Shown: positions 16,522 to 24,976 of the stretch, piece by piece
How positions within the stretch are numbered: the first letter of the stretch is position 1
Layout of the letters: every line of letters starts with the position of its first letter
NCBI GenBank assembly: GCA_016867335.1
Contig: VGJU01000006.1
Coordinates: 1 to 47,209, forward strand
Direction: 5' to 3'
Length of the DNA: 47,209 nt
Source of the DNA: Candidatus Zixiibacteriota bacterium
GTDB taxonomy: Bacteria > JAAXHH01
The notes under the pieces: generated by a model
Database searches by the model: none
Told to the model about the DNA's origin: nothing
Seen by the model: the letters and a program-made list of their open reading frames with translations, nothing else
Position numbers and translations under genes: made by a program

Positions 16522-17817
16522 TTATATGTCGGGTGCTATGATGCGTGTTTCGAGGGTCTTCCAGACGGTTAGCGCCCGGTGTCGTTCGTCATCCGCAGAT
16601 AGGACGACGCCGTCTATCTTTGCCGCAAGCACCGAATCCAAGATACGTCCGTAGACCGGTCCCTCAGGAATACCCAATTCGGAAAGCGTATTGCCGTCTA
16701 TGGAAAGCCGAACGTGACGATCCGTAAAATAATACGTCTCGCAACACGTCCGTACTACGGGATGATCGCTTGTCAGGGCGAAAAACAGCCCGGTGTCCGG
16801 GGACAGACGCCGAGCGTGTTCGAAAAAACCGGCGCGTGTTGTGATACGGTCTGCAACCACCCCCTCAGTAAGAGTCTTCATGTCCGGCAGATTTTTCAAC
16901 GCTTCGACAGTGCGCCGGTCCGGGTGCAGACGCTCCGTCAGTTTTTGCACCGTTTTGGCGGACAACGGCACTGCCAACCCCAAAAGCCCCAGCACAAAAA
17001 ACGTTTCGGAATCGAGCGCCATCTCCTGTCGTTTTGTACTCAGACGCTCGAAAATACGGGAAACCAATTCGCCAGCATCCAGAGCGGGATAGACCGCCCG
17101 CAAGACCCCCAGCGCTCCCAATCGCTCGATCACTTGGCAAGGGTATTTTTCCGCAAAAACGGTTCTAAGCTGTTCAAGAACCCGATGACCGGAAAGCCGG
17201 TCGATCATCCCCTGTGCGATCGCTTCCCGGAATAACTGCGCTGTATGTCTCTCCAGCCGAAAACCGAGCCGCTGTTCGAAACGTACGGCGCGAAAAAGCC
17301 GGGTCGGGTCGTCGATAAAACTACGGTCGTGAAGGATACGGATTACACCTGTTTGCAGATCCTTTATGCCGCCGTGCGGATCCACTACAAGTCCGTATCG
17401 CTTGGCGTTCAGACAGATCGCTATGGCGTTGACGGTAAAGTCGCGTCGAAACAGGTCGGCTTTGACAAGACCGGGTTGCACTACAGGCAGGGCTGCCGGG
17501 GCGAGATACTGCTCCGAGCGCGCCATGGCCACGTCGATTTTGCTTCCGTCTGCGAACGTAAGTGTCGCCGTACCAAACCGAAGATGCGACCGGCATGTCG
17601 CGTTTAGCAGGACGGTCAACCGCTTGGCAAACGCAATACCGTCTCCTTCGACCATCAGGTCCGCATCTGTCGTAGCGATGCCGGACAGGGCATCCCGCGC
17701 TGCACCGCCCACCAAATAAAGCACCGTTTCGGACCGGTCGGCCAGTTCTCCGGCCTGTTTCAACCGGTGCAACAGCACGCCGGGAAGCGTCTGAAGCGCC
17801 TGAACGCCGATTTTCAT
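16522..17817 (-). CDS. CCA tRNA nucleotidyltransferase / poly(A) polymerase family protein
   Basis: A 431-residue class II nucleotidyltransferase of the CCA-adding/poly(A) polymerase superfamily. The head domain has GGAARD (37-42) and the catalytic acids D51-x-D53. RRDFTVNA near 125 and the DDPTRLFRAVRF segment are the family's template-binding and neck motifs. The C-terminal half is helical with low conservation. It would add or repair the 3' CCA of tRNAs in the cytoplasm; sequence alone does not exclude an A-adding enzyme. Neighbours are a methyltransferase gene 41 nt upstream and the M50 protease downstream. Confidence 0.85.
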   Translation of the reverse strand: MKIGVQALQTLPGVLLHRLKQAGELADRSETVLYLVGGAARDALSGIATTDADLMVEGDGIAFAKRLTVLLNATCRSHLRFGTATLTFADGSKIDVAMARSEQYLAPAALPVVQPGLVKADLFRRDFTVNAIAICLNAKRYGLVVDPHGGIKDLQTGVIRILHDRSFIDDPTRLFRAVRFEQRLGFRLERHTAQLFREAIAQGMIDRLSGHRVLEQLRTVFAEKYPCQVIERLGALGVLRAVYPALDAGELVSRIFERLSTKRQEMALDSETFFVLGLLGLAVPLSAKTVQKLTERLHPDRRTVEALKNLPDMKTLTEGVVADRITTRAGFFEHARRLSPDTGLFFALTSDHPVVRTCCETYYFTDRHVRLSIDGNTLSELGIPEGPVYGRILDSVLAAKIDGVVLSADDERHRALTVWKTLETRIIAPDI

Positions 17818-17858
17818 CGCCCACCGATTTCCTTCCGTCCTTCGGAGCGTCGCCGTGT

Positions 17859-18542
17859 CTATTCACGCCCGCAAAATCGATGCACCGTTATCGTTTGGGT
17901 GTTTCCTTCGAAACGGACGATACGCGGCTGGGCCGAATATCGGTACGACATGGTTTTCATCCGTTCGACAAACTCGTTTGCGGCCCGCCGATTGGGGTCG
18001 CTCAAAAGCGCCGTACCGCCCGGTTCGAGCGTCTGTTCGATCAATTTGGCAACGGGCGCATGGTTGGAGCGCTCATAGAGGATGTCGGAGCCTATGATCA
18101 GCCCGAAACGCCGGTCTATTTCCGGTTTTCGCCAGTCCAGCAGTGAAAAACTCATGCGGTCCGACACGCTGTTGATCTGCGCGTTAAACGCGGCAAACGC
18201 CAAGGCGTCCGGCTCATAGTCGGTCGCCAGTACCGTCAGTCCGGCGATTGCTGCGGCGATACCTGCCACACCGATACCACATCCCAGTTCCAGTACCGTC
18301 GTGCCGGGTGCGACCCGATGCTCGAACAGCGTCAGCCCCAGCCCGATCGAGGAAGGCCATATCTCGGCCCAGTAAGGAAGTCGCTCGTCTTCTTCGAACT
18401 TTTCCGGATCCAGGGTATCGATCAACGCATCCGGATCGCGTACGGTCCACACCGAAAACCCAGATCCCGGACCTACGGGTATGGTTTTGCAACAGACTTC
18501 GTACTGCCGACGTAGAGATTCGGGAACGGAAATTTCGGTCAT
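17859..18542 (-). CDS. METTL21/ETFBKMT-like (Methyltransf_16) SAM methyltransferase
   Basis: A 227-residue class I SAM methyltransferase. The PYWAEIWPSS segment (57-65) and motif I ELGCGIG (85-91), followed by GSDILYE, are characteristic of the Methyltransf_16 group, whose known members methylate protein lysines such as that of electron-transfer flavoprotein beta. The start overlaps the stop of the upstream oxidoreductase as ATGA, so the two are translationally coupled. The substrate is not deducible here. Confidence 0.82.
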   Translation of the reverse strand: MTEISVPESLRRQYEVCCKTIPVGPGSGFSVWTVRDPDALIDTLDPEKFEEDERLPYWAEIWPSSIGLGLTLFEHRVAPGTTVLELGCGIGVAGIAAAIAGLTVLATDYEPDALAFAAFNAQINSVSDRMSFSLLDWRKPEIDRRFGLIIGSDILYERSNHAPVAKLIEQTLEPGGTALLSDPNRRAANEFVERMKTMSYRYSAQPRIVRFEGNTQTITVHRFCGRE

Positions 18543-19513
18543 GACATGACAACGACCGAGCCGGAGCGGGCGGCTTCGAAACTGGCAAAAATGACGTCTA
18601 TCGCCATGCGGGCTTCTTCAGGCGGAATCGGCGAGGCGGCGCCGTCCCGCACACATTGGGCAAACGCCTGAAGCGCTTCGTAATGTCCCATGTAGCCATG
18701 CCGTCCCCGGCTTACCGTATCTACCTGATAGCGAATTTCTTCCAGTTCGCAGCCCCAGAGTTTGAGACACCGAAACCGGTCTACCAGCGTAGCCCCTATC
18801 CCTTCTCCAAAAAGCTGTACGCTAAACTTGGATACGTGCGGGTTGACGCCTAACCCACCCAGCACGATCGAGGCGATGGCACCGTTGGGAAACGTCAGCG
18901 AAGAAATCAACTGGTCGATGCCGTACTGGGTGGATTCGAGGGTATCGGTATAGCGCGCACCTACGGCTCCAATTCTTTCGGGATGCCCACCGTTGACCCA
19001 GCAGGCCAGGTCCACCAGATGACACCCATTGTCGATAAGGCTGGTTCCCGCCTCGTCCATACACTGAACGACCGAAAGTCTGGGTGTTTCTACGATTTCC
19101 AGTGCCTTGCGCACCAGCGGCGCATACCGCAAACAATAGTCTGCCATGAGCGTTACGCCCGTGGTCCGAACTGCTTCGACCATTTCGTCACATTCCGCCG
19201 GGTCGGCGGCCATGGGTTTTTCGATAAAGATATGTTTTCCGGCGTTTGCCGCTGCCACCGCAATGTTGACGTGCGCGCGATTGCGCCACCCTGTGGCGAT
19301 GAGCACGGCATCGATCGAGGCGTCTTCCAGCACGCGATCCAGCCCCGTGGTCCAGTATTCGCCTGCCGGAGCGTCGGCGTACAGTTTTCCGGCGCGGTGT
19401 TCGGTCCGGTCTACAAACGCCACCACGTCCAACTCACGGATAAAACGTGAGTTGTGGGTGTGCAGACTGCCCATGCCGCCGCAACCGACAACGGCGGCTC
19501 GGATGCGTTCCAT
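18539..19513 (-). CDS. Gfo/Idh/MocA-family NAD(P)-dependent oxidoreductase
   Basis: A 324-residue dehydrogenase with an N-terminal Rossmann fold (VVGCGGMGSLH, glycine motif 10-15) and the signature EKP at 98-100, whose Lys is catalytic in this family. C-terminal residues include DNGCHLVDLACW with the active-site His. Typical substrates are sugars and inositols. ATG 19513 has GGGGAG upstream, and a longer start at 19552 is less likely. It is the first gene of a minus-strand run that continues into the methyltransferase by a 4-nt overlap. Confidence 0.87.
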   Translation of the reverse strand: MERIRAAVVGCGGMGSLHTHNSRFIRELDVVAFVDRTEHRAGKLYADAPAGEYWTTGLDRVLEDASIDAVLIATGWRNRAHVNIAVAAANAGKHIFIEKPMAADPAECDEMVEAVRTTGVTLMADYCLRYAPLVRKALEIVETPRLSVVQCMDEAGTSLIDNGCHLVDLACWVNGGHPERIGAVGARYTDTLESTQYGIDQLISSLTFPNGAIASIVLGGLGVNPHVSKFSVQLFGEGIGATLVDRFRCLKLWGCELEEIRYQVDTVSRGRHGYMGHYEALQAFAQCVRDGAASPIPPEEARMAIDVIFASFEAARSGSVVVMS

Positions 19514-19675
19514 TCGGGTTCTCCCCGTGTTGGGTATGTGTCCGTAACACACTTATAAAAATACGCTTTCAAGAAAAGTATAGGGCGGCCCCACAAGGGC
19601 GTCAACGTAAAAATCCGACTCCGAAGCGTCGGTCTTTCAGTGTGTAGCCGGTTTATCTTTTCTGTGAAAACGGGC

Positions 19676-19704
19676 TTGACACATTCCTGCCTCCGCGCTA
19701 TTAT
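19676..19704 (+). promoter_or_regulatory. Strong sigma-70-type promoter of the ferredoxin gene
   Basis: TTGACA (19676-19681) and TATTAT (19699-19704) are separated by 17 nt, 77 nt before the ferredoxin start, which itself has an AAGGAGG ribosome site. The rest of the 267-nt divergent gap shows nothing else clear. Confidence 0.75.
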
Positions 19705-19780
19705 AAGACCGTTCCGGCGGCTCCAAGACCAGATTTATGAAGACATACATGACTAAGACTTACCCGCTAAGGAGGATCGT

Positions 19781-20023
19781 ATGGCCTACATTATCGCAGA
19801 GCCTTGCCTTGACGTGATGGACAAGGCGTGCGTAGACGTTTGCCCGGTGGACTGCATTCATACGGCGGAAGGAGAGCGCATGCTCTTTATCGATCCGGAA
19901 GAATGCATAGACTGCGGAGCCTGCGAGCCGGAGTGCCCGGTAGAGGCCATTTTTGCCGAAGAAGATACCCCTGCGGAATGGAAAAACTATATCCAGATCA
20001 ACACGGATTTCTTCAAAAAGTAA
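19781..20023 (+). CDS. Seven- or eight-iron bacterial ferredoxin
   Basis: An 80-residue ferredoxin with the family opening MAYIIAEPC, cysteines at CVDVCPVDC and the second cluster motif CIDCGACEPECP. This cysteine pattern fits 7Fe (3Fe-4S plus 4Fe-4S) or 8Fe ferredoxins. It is a cytoplasmic electron carrier. It faces the korAB genes across a shared terminator, so it is a likely electron acceptor for the 2-oxoacid oxidoreductase. Strong promoter and ribosome site suggest high expression. Confidence 0.93.
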   Translation: MAYIIAEPCLDVMDKACVDVCPVDCIHTAEGERMLFIDPEECIDCGACEPECPVEAIFAEEDTPAEWKNYIQINTDFFKK

Positions 20024-20040
20024 ACGCTGTTTCCGGTATA

Positions 20041-20086
20041 AAAACACAAAGGGCGCTTTCTCGTTGGAAAGCGCCCTTTGTGTTTT
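20041..20086. terminator. Bidirectional rho-independent terminator
   Basis: A perfect 20-bp stem (20041-20060 paired with 20067-20086) with a 6-nt TCGTTG loop, flanked by A- and T-rich ends, lies between the convergent ferredoxin and korB genes. It can terminate both transcripts. Confidence 0.93.
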
Positions 20087-20101
20087 TATCTTGTGTGTCT
20101 T

Positions 20102-21016
20102 CTACGCAAACTGATCGAGCAACGTATCTACGGTTGCCATCTTCTCGCCTTGCGCCTTGGCGTATACCCCTTCCAGCTTTTCCATCAGCGTAGGTAGACG
20201 GGTTTTGTAGAAAACGCCGCTGTGAAATATCCCCTCGACGTTTTCGGTCATGGTTTTGGAAATGGCCGCCACCCGGTCGGTGATGTCCCAGTCTTCCGGC
20301 AACGCCACGAACGCTTCTTTCCAGGGATCGTAGGTGTTGTAAAAGGTCGGGCATGGACTCATGGCCTGGACAAACGAAAATCCGGGGTGATCCAGCCCTT
20401 GGCCGATCAGATCTGCCATTTCGGTAGCCTGACTGGAAAACGTGCGCGCGACAAAGGTAGCCCCGTAGACCAACACCATCGCCAGCATGTTGAGTTGGCC
20501 TTCGAGCACACCCTCGTAGGGGGCCATCTTGGGCATCGAAGTGCTGCGTTTTAACGCCGCCATTCCCGTCGGGGTGGTGGGAGAAGGCTGTCCCTTTGTC
20601 AAACCGTACACCTGATTGTCCATGACGATATAGGTGATGTCTACATTGCGCCGTACTGCGTGCGGCACATGCCCACCGCCGATGGCAAAGCCGTCGCCGT
20701 CACCACCGACCGCCACCACGGTAAGCTCCGGATTGGCGGTTTTGACGCCGAGTGCGGTGGGCAGCGCGCGGCCATGCACTACATGAAGACCGTAGGCGTT
20801 TACAAATTCGGGCAGACGCCCCGAACATCCGATGCCGGATACGACGACGATGTCCTTGGGGGCGAGATTGCGAGCGGCAAACGCCCGCTGAAGCGCGGAA
20901 AGTACGCCGAAATCGCCACAACCGGGACACCACGTCGGTTTTACTTCGCTACGATAGTCTTTTATCGTTCGTTGAACGGGCGGCTGAGCGGCGGATGTCG
21001 TGGCGGCCTCAACCAT
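20102..21016 (-). CDS. korB: 2-oxoacid:ferredoxin oxidoreductase, beta subunit
   Basis: A 304-residue TPP-binding subunit. Cluster ligands appear as WCPGCGD (C30, C33) and SGIGCSGR (C64), and GDGD (105-108) is the TPP/magnesium motif. With korA it oxidatively decarboxylates a 2-oxoacid (2-oxoglutarate or pyruvate type) to the acyl-CoA, reducing ferredoxin, in central anaerobic or microaerobic metabolism. Its start overlaps the korA stop by 8 nt. Substrate specificity cannot be fixed from sequence alone. Confidence 0.92.
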   Translation of the reverse strand: MVEAATTSAAQPPVQRTIKDYRSEVKPTWCPGCGDFGVLSALQRAFAARNLAPKDIVVVSGIGCSGRLPEFVNAYGLHVVHGRALPTALGVKTANPELTVVAVGGDGDGFAIGGGHVPHAVRRNVDITYIVMDNQVYGLTKGQPSPTTPTGMAALKRSTSMPKMAPYEGVLEGQLNMLAMVLVYGATFVARTFSSQATEMADLIGQGLDHPGFSFVQAMSPCPTFYNTYDPWKEAFVALPEDWDITDRVAAISKTMTENVEGIFHSGVFYKTRLPTLMEKLEGVYAKAQGEKMATVDTLLDQFA

Positions 21017-22742
21017 GATTCAGCACTCCTTCTATATATTGTTCGATCTCTCCGGCTTTGAACGGAAGACCGGTGTATTTGTTAAACCGACGAAGCGATA
21101 CGCACAGACGGCTCTGCAGATAGTTGGCAAACTGGCCGCTGGCATTGAGTTCGACCACCGACACGATCGGGGTCGATGCGATAAAAGCACGCGCCTCCTC
21201 TTCCGGTAGCGGGGAAAGCAGCTTGAAGATCAGCGCGGAAACCCGGCGTCCTTTTTTCCGAACTCTTTCCATAGCCTCCAAAATCGGTCCCTGCGACGAA
21301 CCCCAGCCGATCAACCCCATTTCCGGGTTCTCGTCTCCGAACCGCGTCACCATATCCGGTTCGCGGACGACAGCCTCCAACTTCCGGGCGCGTTTGTGCG
21401 TCATCCGTACATGTGCGTCGGGCGAATAGTCGATATGCGCGTGTTCGTCATGCTCCAAACCGGTCGCCACGTAGTTGAGCGCGTGCTTGCCGGGAAGCGA
21501 CATCGGCGAGATAAAATCTTCCGTCATCTCGTAGCGGTTGTAATCGTGCGCACTGCGGTTGTCGTCGGGAGCGGGTTGTTTGCGGTCGATAACGGTCAGG
21601 GCCGAAAGATCAGGCCGTATAATTCCCTGCGCGCGTTGCGAAAGATGCTGATCGCTGAGCACGATGACGGCGGTCTGGTATTTTTCCGCCAAATTGAATG
21701 CCTGTACGCTTGTATAAAAACAGTCTTCGGTATGGGTAGGCGCAATGACGATACGAGGGGCGTCTCCGTGTCGTCCGTAAAGCGCCAGATCGAGATCCGA
21801 TTGCTCGGTTTTGGTAGGCAACCCCGTGCTTGGCCCGCCCCGCTGTACATCGACAACGACGACCGGAATTTCCTCCATCGTCGCAAGACCTAGCGCTTCC
21901 ACCATGAGCGAAAGCCCCGGTCCCGCCGTGGCCGTCATGGCCTTGGCGCCCGTAAACGACGCCCCGATAACCGAGGTGATCGCCGCGATTTCGTCCTCGG
22001 TCTGCAAAATCACACCCCCTACCTTGGGCATCGACTTGGCCAGCGTTTCCATCACGTCGCTGGCTGGTGTGATCGGGTACCCCGCATAGTAGCGGCAACC
22101 CGCCGCAAGCGCTCCCATACACAGGGCGTCGTTACCGGTCAGAATCAACTGAGGCTTGCCGTTTCGTTTTTCTATCGGAAGACGAATACCCAGATCGATC
22201 CCCTCACCCGATACATACTCATACGCCTGTTTGAGCGCATTGATATTCGATTCGAGAAACTCTTTGCGACGTCCCCATCGGCTTTCTACAACCATCTGAC
22301 TGCCGGATTCGAACGGAACGCCGAGACAGGCGGTGAGCACGCCAAAGGCAAGCACGTTCTTCGACTTCATCACTTTGATGACGTCTTTGGTGATCTGTTC
22401 CAACGGCACGGGAATCTGACGCAGATCGCCGTTTTCTCCGACGGTGCACTCACCCGGATCGTAGAGTACTACACCACCGGGTTTTACCTCTCCGACATGG
22501 ATATCGTAGTTTTCCTGATTCCATGCCATCAAAATGTCAAGCGCATCCCCCGGAGACCGCACTTCGGCGTCTCCCACCCGCACCTGCACCATGGACGCGC
22601 CACCCTTGATTTCGGCAGGCAGATTTTTAAACGTATAGATGTGCAATCCCGACCGAGCCAACGCCTCGGCCAGTACATCCCCGACTGTAAGGACGCCTTC
22701 GCCGTTTTCTCCCGCGATCCGGATCGTCAGATCTACTGTCAT
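21009..22742 (-). CDS. korA: 2-oxoacid:ferredoxin oxidoreductase, fused gamma-alpha subunit
   Basis: A 577-residue fusion: residues 1-190 are the gamma domain (GENGEGVLTVGDVLAEAL, KGGASMVQVRV), and 200-577 are the alpha pyrimidine-binding domain (GNDALCMGALAAGC, YPITPASDVME). The fused layout is the KorA type common in Bacteroidota and relatives. ATG 22742 was chosen because it begins the conserved domain; a longer frame to 22853 would run into the divergent promoter region. It forms an operon with korB and is divergent from a LysR regulator. Confidence 0.92.
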   Translation of the reverse strand: MTVDLTIRIAGENGEGVLTVGDVLAEALARSGLHIYTFKNLPAEIKGGASMVQVRVGDAEVRSPGDALDILMAWNQENYDIHVGEVKPGGVVLYDPGECTVGENGDLRQIPVPLEQITKDVIKVMKSKNVLAFGVLTACLGVPFESGSQMVVESRWGRRKEFLESNINALKQAYEYVSGEGIDLGIRLPIEKRNGKPQLILTGNDALCMGALAAGCRYYAGYPITPASDVMETLAKSMPKVGGVILQTEDEIAAITSVIGASFTGAKAMTATAGPGLSLMVEALGLATMEEIPVVVVDVQRGGPSTGLPTKTEQSDLDLALYGRHGDAPRIVIAPTHTEDCFYTSVQAFNLAEKYQTAVIVLSDQHLSQRAQGIIRPDLSALTVIDRKQPAPDDNRSAHDYNRYEMTEDFISPMSLPGKHALNYVATGLEHDEHAHIDYSPDAHVRMTHKRARKLEAVVREPDMVTRFGDENPEMGLIGWGSSQGPILEAMERVRKKGRRVSALIFKLLSPLPEEEARAFIASTPIVSVVELNASGQFANYLQSRLCVSLRRFNKYTGLPFKAGEIEQYIEGVLNHG

Positions 22743-22831
22743 GCCCCAACCCTTCCGTTTATCGTGCGGATACCCGGAAACCCCATCCGATACCCGCCTA
22801 TGTGGTTTTCTCCCAACAGATGCAACCTTGA

Positions 22832-22860
22832 AAAATACACCTCTTGGCATCATAAGTCAA
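22832..22860 (-). promoter_or_regulatory. Promoter of korAB
   Basis: On the minus strand TTGACT (22855-22860) and TATTTT (22832-22837) are 17 nt apart, about 90 nt upstream of korA. It physically overlaps the divergent lysR promoter (22844-22872), the classical arrangement for LysR control. Confidence 0.6.
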
Positions 22861-22872
22861 ATCAATTATAAT
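22844..22872 (+). promoter_or_regulatory. Promoter of the lysR-type gene
   Basis: TTGGCA (22844-22849) and a perfect TATAAT (22867-22872) with 17-nt spacing, about 40 nt before the LysR start. The AT-rich tract between the two promoters, with CATAAG at 22851 and 22892, is the likely regulator site. Confidence 0.65.
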
Positions 22873-22914
22873 AATCATATCCATAAGCCATTTTTATTAT
22901 AAGGAGACCGATTC

Positions 22915-23835
22915 ATGGACCTGAAACAGTTGGAGGCATTCAAGAAAGTCGTGGAAACCGGCAGTTTTACCAAAGCCGCCGCGACGCTTTTTGTCACACA
23001 GCCGGCCATATCGCATCATATCCAACGGTTGGAAGCGGAGATCGGACAAGCGTTGTTTGAACGTTCGCGGCCACAACTCAAACTGACCTACACGGGTGAA
23101 GTGTTTTATATCTATACTCGACGTATTCTCAACCTGGTCGAAGAATCCAAAGCAGCGGTGCGCGACATCTCGGCGGGCGAACAGGGGCGGATCACCATGG
23201 CCGCAATCGGAACAAGCGCGATTTACATGCTTCCTGATTTTTTGTACCGGTTTCGTCAGCGCCACCCCCGCGTCCAAGTGGTGTTGTTGACCGTCGGCGG
23301 CGAGGAAATCCACACCATGGTACTCGAAGATCAGGTGGACCTCGGAATCGTCGGCTCGCATATCAATACTTCGGACCTTGAGACGATCCCGTTGTTCGAA
23401 GACCAAATCCGGCCATTGGTACATGCCCATCACCCCGCTGCCCATTCTCGCCGTGCGCTGCTTGCCGATCTTGCCAGAGAACCCTTTATCCAATTCGGAA
23501 GCTGGAAAGGCTGGAAAAACTACGTAGGGTCCATTTTTGGCCAGATCGACGCGGTTCCGCAGGAACAGTTTCAAGTGGACAGCATCGACGCCGTCAAACG
23601 GTTGGTGGAGCGCGGGTTGGGGTTTACCATCGCGCCGATCGCCGCCGCACAGGACGAGATCAACGCCGGCACGCTGGTTCCGCTCGAACTCGATGACATC
23701 CCTCCGGTATCGCGCCAGATCGTGCTGGTCTATCGCCGTGATAAATATATGACGCGATCCATTCAGATGTTTATCGACGAACTGATCGCGGCATACGACA
23801 AGAACGCTCAGGCCACTCCATTTCCGGAAGTCTAA
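22915..23835 (+). CDS. LysR-family transcriptional regulator, divergent from korAB
   Basis: A 306-residue LysR-type protein. The N-terminal helix-turn-helix is FTKAAATLFVTQPAISHHIQ; a periplasmic-binding-like effector domain follows from about residue 90. AAGGAG stands 8-9 nt before the ATG. By position it should control korAB and itself through the overlapping promoters; the effector is unknown. The 3' end overlaps the convergent oxidoreductase gene by 4 nt. Confidence 0.9.
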   Translation: MDLKQLEAFKKVVETGSFTKAAATLFVTQPAISHHIQRLEAEIGQALFERSRPQLKLTYTGEVFYIYTRRILNLVEESKAAVRDISAGEQGRITMAAIGTSAIYMLPDFLYRFRQRHPRVQVVLLTVGGEEIHTMVLEDQVDLGIVGSHINTSDLETIPLFEDQIRPLVHAHHPAAHSRRALLADLAREPFIQFGSWKGWKNYVGSIFGQIDAVPQEQFQVDSIDAVKRLVERGLGFTIAPIAAAQDEINAGTLVPLELDDIPPVSRQIVLVYRRDKYMTRSIQMFIDELIAAYDKNAQATPFPEV

Positions 23836-24905
23836 AACGCCGGTATCTTTACCGGAAGCCCGGTCCGGATCGACTCGTACGCGCAGATGGCTGGCGCGAT
23901 CGAGCGCGCGGCTTCGCGGGCGCAGATGGCGGCGGGCCGATCCTGACGGATGGCGTCTATCACGTCGCGCACCATGTGAATCTCGGACGAACCGTGTACG
24001 GAAGTGTCGTGTCCGGAACGCGAAGCATACGGAACCGCCAATTTTTCCATACGGTTCATGTACGGAATCTTCTCCGTAAAATAAATTCCTTCGAACGCCT
24101 GCCGCGACGTCTCGAATGTCCCTCTATCCCCAAACAGGTTAAAATACAGACAATACGGGCGTGTCATCGCATAGCTGGTCTCCACCTTGCTAAGCAGACC
24201 GGACGCCCCTTTGAGCAGCGCGATCGTGTTGGCAAGTTCCGGATGTCCTTGCACATACGGCACATTGCCGTATGCAAATACCTCGACCCAGTTTTTTTCG
24301 CTGGTAAGCCAACGCAGCGTATCGAAAGCATGAGGTCCACCGCCGAGAAACGTAGTCTGGGGCCGTTTTGGATCGAAACGCCAGTGCGGCTCGTCCGTCT
24401 CCGGTTCCCTGAGCCGATGGCCCTCCATCCGCAGATTGTGCAGATACCCCGCCTCGCTGTGAAAGATATTCCCCCAGAACCCTTCTTCCGCCATCTTTTT
24501 GGCCGCTTCCAGATACGGAAACCAGCGGACTTCGTTACCCATCGCATAAATGAGCCCCGTTTTTTCCTCCAAGGCCACAAGCCGTTCGAGCTCCAAGATC
24601 TCGTACGCCGCCGGAATCTCGCTAAGCACGTGTTTTCCCGCTTCCATCGCCTGAATCGCCTGTCCCGCATGGAGATGGTCCGGGGTACCGATAACCACGA
24701 GGTCGATGGTTTTGTCTTCCAACATCGCCTCAAAGGATGAGTAGGTACGCGATATCTCGTGTTTGTGAGCCGCCTGTTCCGCCCGATGCGGACGGATATC
24801 ACAGATACCCGACAACACAAGGTCGTCGAGAAAGGCGTCGCGGCAGTGGCGCATAAACAGCGCCCGCCCCGCGCCCACAATACCTACGCGAACCGGGTGG
24901 GACAT
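23832..24905 (-). CDS. Gfo/Idh/MocA-family oxidoreductase (EIP variant)
   Basis: A 357-residue protein with the N-terminal Rossmann motif VGIVGAGRA and the family layout, but with SEIP (95-98) in place of the usual EKP; the Lys position is Ile. A similar SEVP form is common in a large subgroup of predicted dehydrogenases. GGGPHAFDTLRW holds the conserved active-site His region. GGAGG precedes the ATG. It lies downstream of the DUF3500 gene on the same strand. The substrate is unknown. Confidence 0.83.
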   Translation of the reverse strand: MSHPVRVGIVGAGRALFMRHCRDAFLDDLVLSGICDIRPHRAEQAAHKHEISRTYSSFEAMLEDKTIDLVVIGTPDHLHAGQAIQAMEAGKHVLSEIPAAYEILELERLVALEEKTGLIYAMGNEVRWFPYLEAAKKMAEEGFWGNIFHSEAGYLHNLRMEGHRLREPETDEPHWRFDPKRPQTTFLGGGPHAFDTLRWLTSEKNWVEVFAYGNVPYVQGHPELANTIALLKGASGLLSKVETSYAMTRPYCLYFNLFGDRGTFETSRQAFEGIYFTEKIPYMNRMEKLAVPYASRSGHDTSVHGSSEIHMVRDVIDAIRQDRPAAICAREAARSIAPAICAYESIRTGLPVKIPAF

Positions 24906-24976
24906 AAAAAAACCTCCATAGCCACCATCACTCAGGTGGAGACGATCGATCTAAATCGCAATGGGCTTCCTTGATT

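Noticed and set aside
24164-24880. Second long minus-strand frame inside the EIP-type oxidoreductase
   Set aside because: Shifted frame with Arg/Trp-rich nonsense composition; the 23832-24905 frame has the Rossmann and family motifs.
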